A DNA stretch of 64,000 bases from NCBI RefSeq assembly GCF_026212465.1, contig NC_080049.1, positions 567,960 to 631,959 of the forward strand. Reading direction: 5' to 3'. Origin of the DNA: Amaranthus tricolor (Eukaryota; Streptophyta; Magnoliopsida; Caryophyllales; Amaranthaceae). A program made the position numbers and the translations under genes. The first letter of the stretch is position 1, and each line of letters begins with the position of its first letter. The notes beneath the pieces are model-generated. The model did not search any database, was not told the origin of the DNA, and was given only the letters and a program-made list of their open reading frames with translations. Shown in pieces: positions 63,882-64,000 of the stretch.

Positions 63882-64000
63882 TTTTTAAGTATGTAAATAT
63901 TGCTTGCTCCATCTTATAATGCCTTTGCTAAACTTTTTTTTTCATATTTTATCTAGATTTTAATAGTTGATACAGTTATTAACTGTAGCAACTATTGTTT
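63882..64000. other. 3' flank of NLR3 fragment
   Basis: Contains TTTTTAAGTATGTA as after NLR2, so the homology continues briefly past the stop codon. Confidence 0.6.

Overview
This is a stretch of plant nuclear DNA from a dicot: AT-rich, with long introns, (TA)n microsatellites and nested transposons. It is built around a coiled-coil NB-LRR (CNL) resistance-gene cluster. The host lineage cannot be fixed from sequence alone; Caryophyllales/Amaranthaceae would be a guess.

Host genes. One intact CNL (NLR2, ORF 31280-34033) belongs to the RPS2/At4g27190-like type. Its close paralogue (NLR1, 6411-8856) is broken by a 109-bp deletion, a nonsense codon and later lesions. A third, more diverged CNL survives only as an LRR-to-C-terminus fragment (62719-63881). 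A separate CC-NB-only gene lies at 11810-12862 on the minus strand. A ~3-3.7 kb upstream unit (here 'U') occurs four times: A 1347-5170, B 15444-18880, C 21943-25640 and D 25641-29600. Units A and D precede NLR1 and NLR2. Units A, C and D each carry a TATA box and an ATG-GCT-CAG/GAG followed at once by a GT donor. This suggests that the CNLs start in a 9-nt mini-exon and that copy C is an orphan promoter.

Mobile elements. The window is mostly transposons at several nesting levels. hAT elements: a partial one at 1-1346; a deleted one at 1388-2294; 13771-15434 with TSD ATAGGAGG; and 41225-47741 with TSD AGAATAAG, of the same family as 1388-2294. There is one PIF/Harbinger element (18881-21938), TA-flanked MITEs (16713-17014, 24060-24316 and a split one around 13512-15445), a 2.7-kb solo LTR with TSD ATAAA (34702-37437) and a decayed antisense copia polyprotein (37803-40740). 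Two large Mutator-like elements complete the list. The MULE at 50491-59006 carries a plant-mobile-domain gene and a FAR1/MULE/SWIM/OTU transposase in convergent orientation. The MULE at 59392-62711 carries a truncated MURA and a convergent GRF zinc-finger gene. A 750-bp non-autonomous relative of the second lies at 10189-10941.

Most striking structure. The 8.5-kb MULE has mirrored arrays of a perfect 21-bp palindrome (8-bp arms AGTCGCAC/GTGCGACT around A5 or T5). Neighbouring copies are separated by a constant 12-bp spacer carrying a CTAGG core, giving a 33-bp period. Both arrays lie inside the inferred long first introns of the two MULE genes. Other points of interest are LxLxL (EAR-like) motifs at the CNL C-termini, G-boxes and W-boxes inside the second MULE family's terminal repeats, an in-frame transposase-MYB fusion in the Harbinger element, and insertion/empty-site comparisons among the U copies that give a relative chronology.
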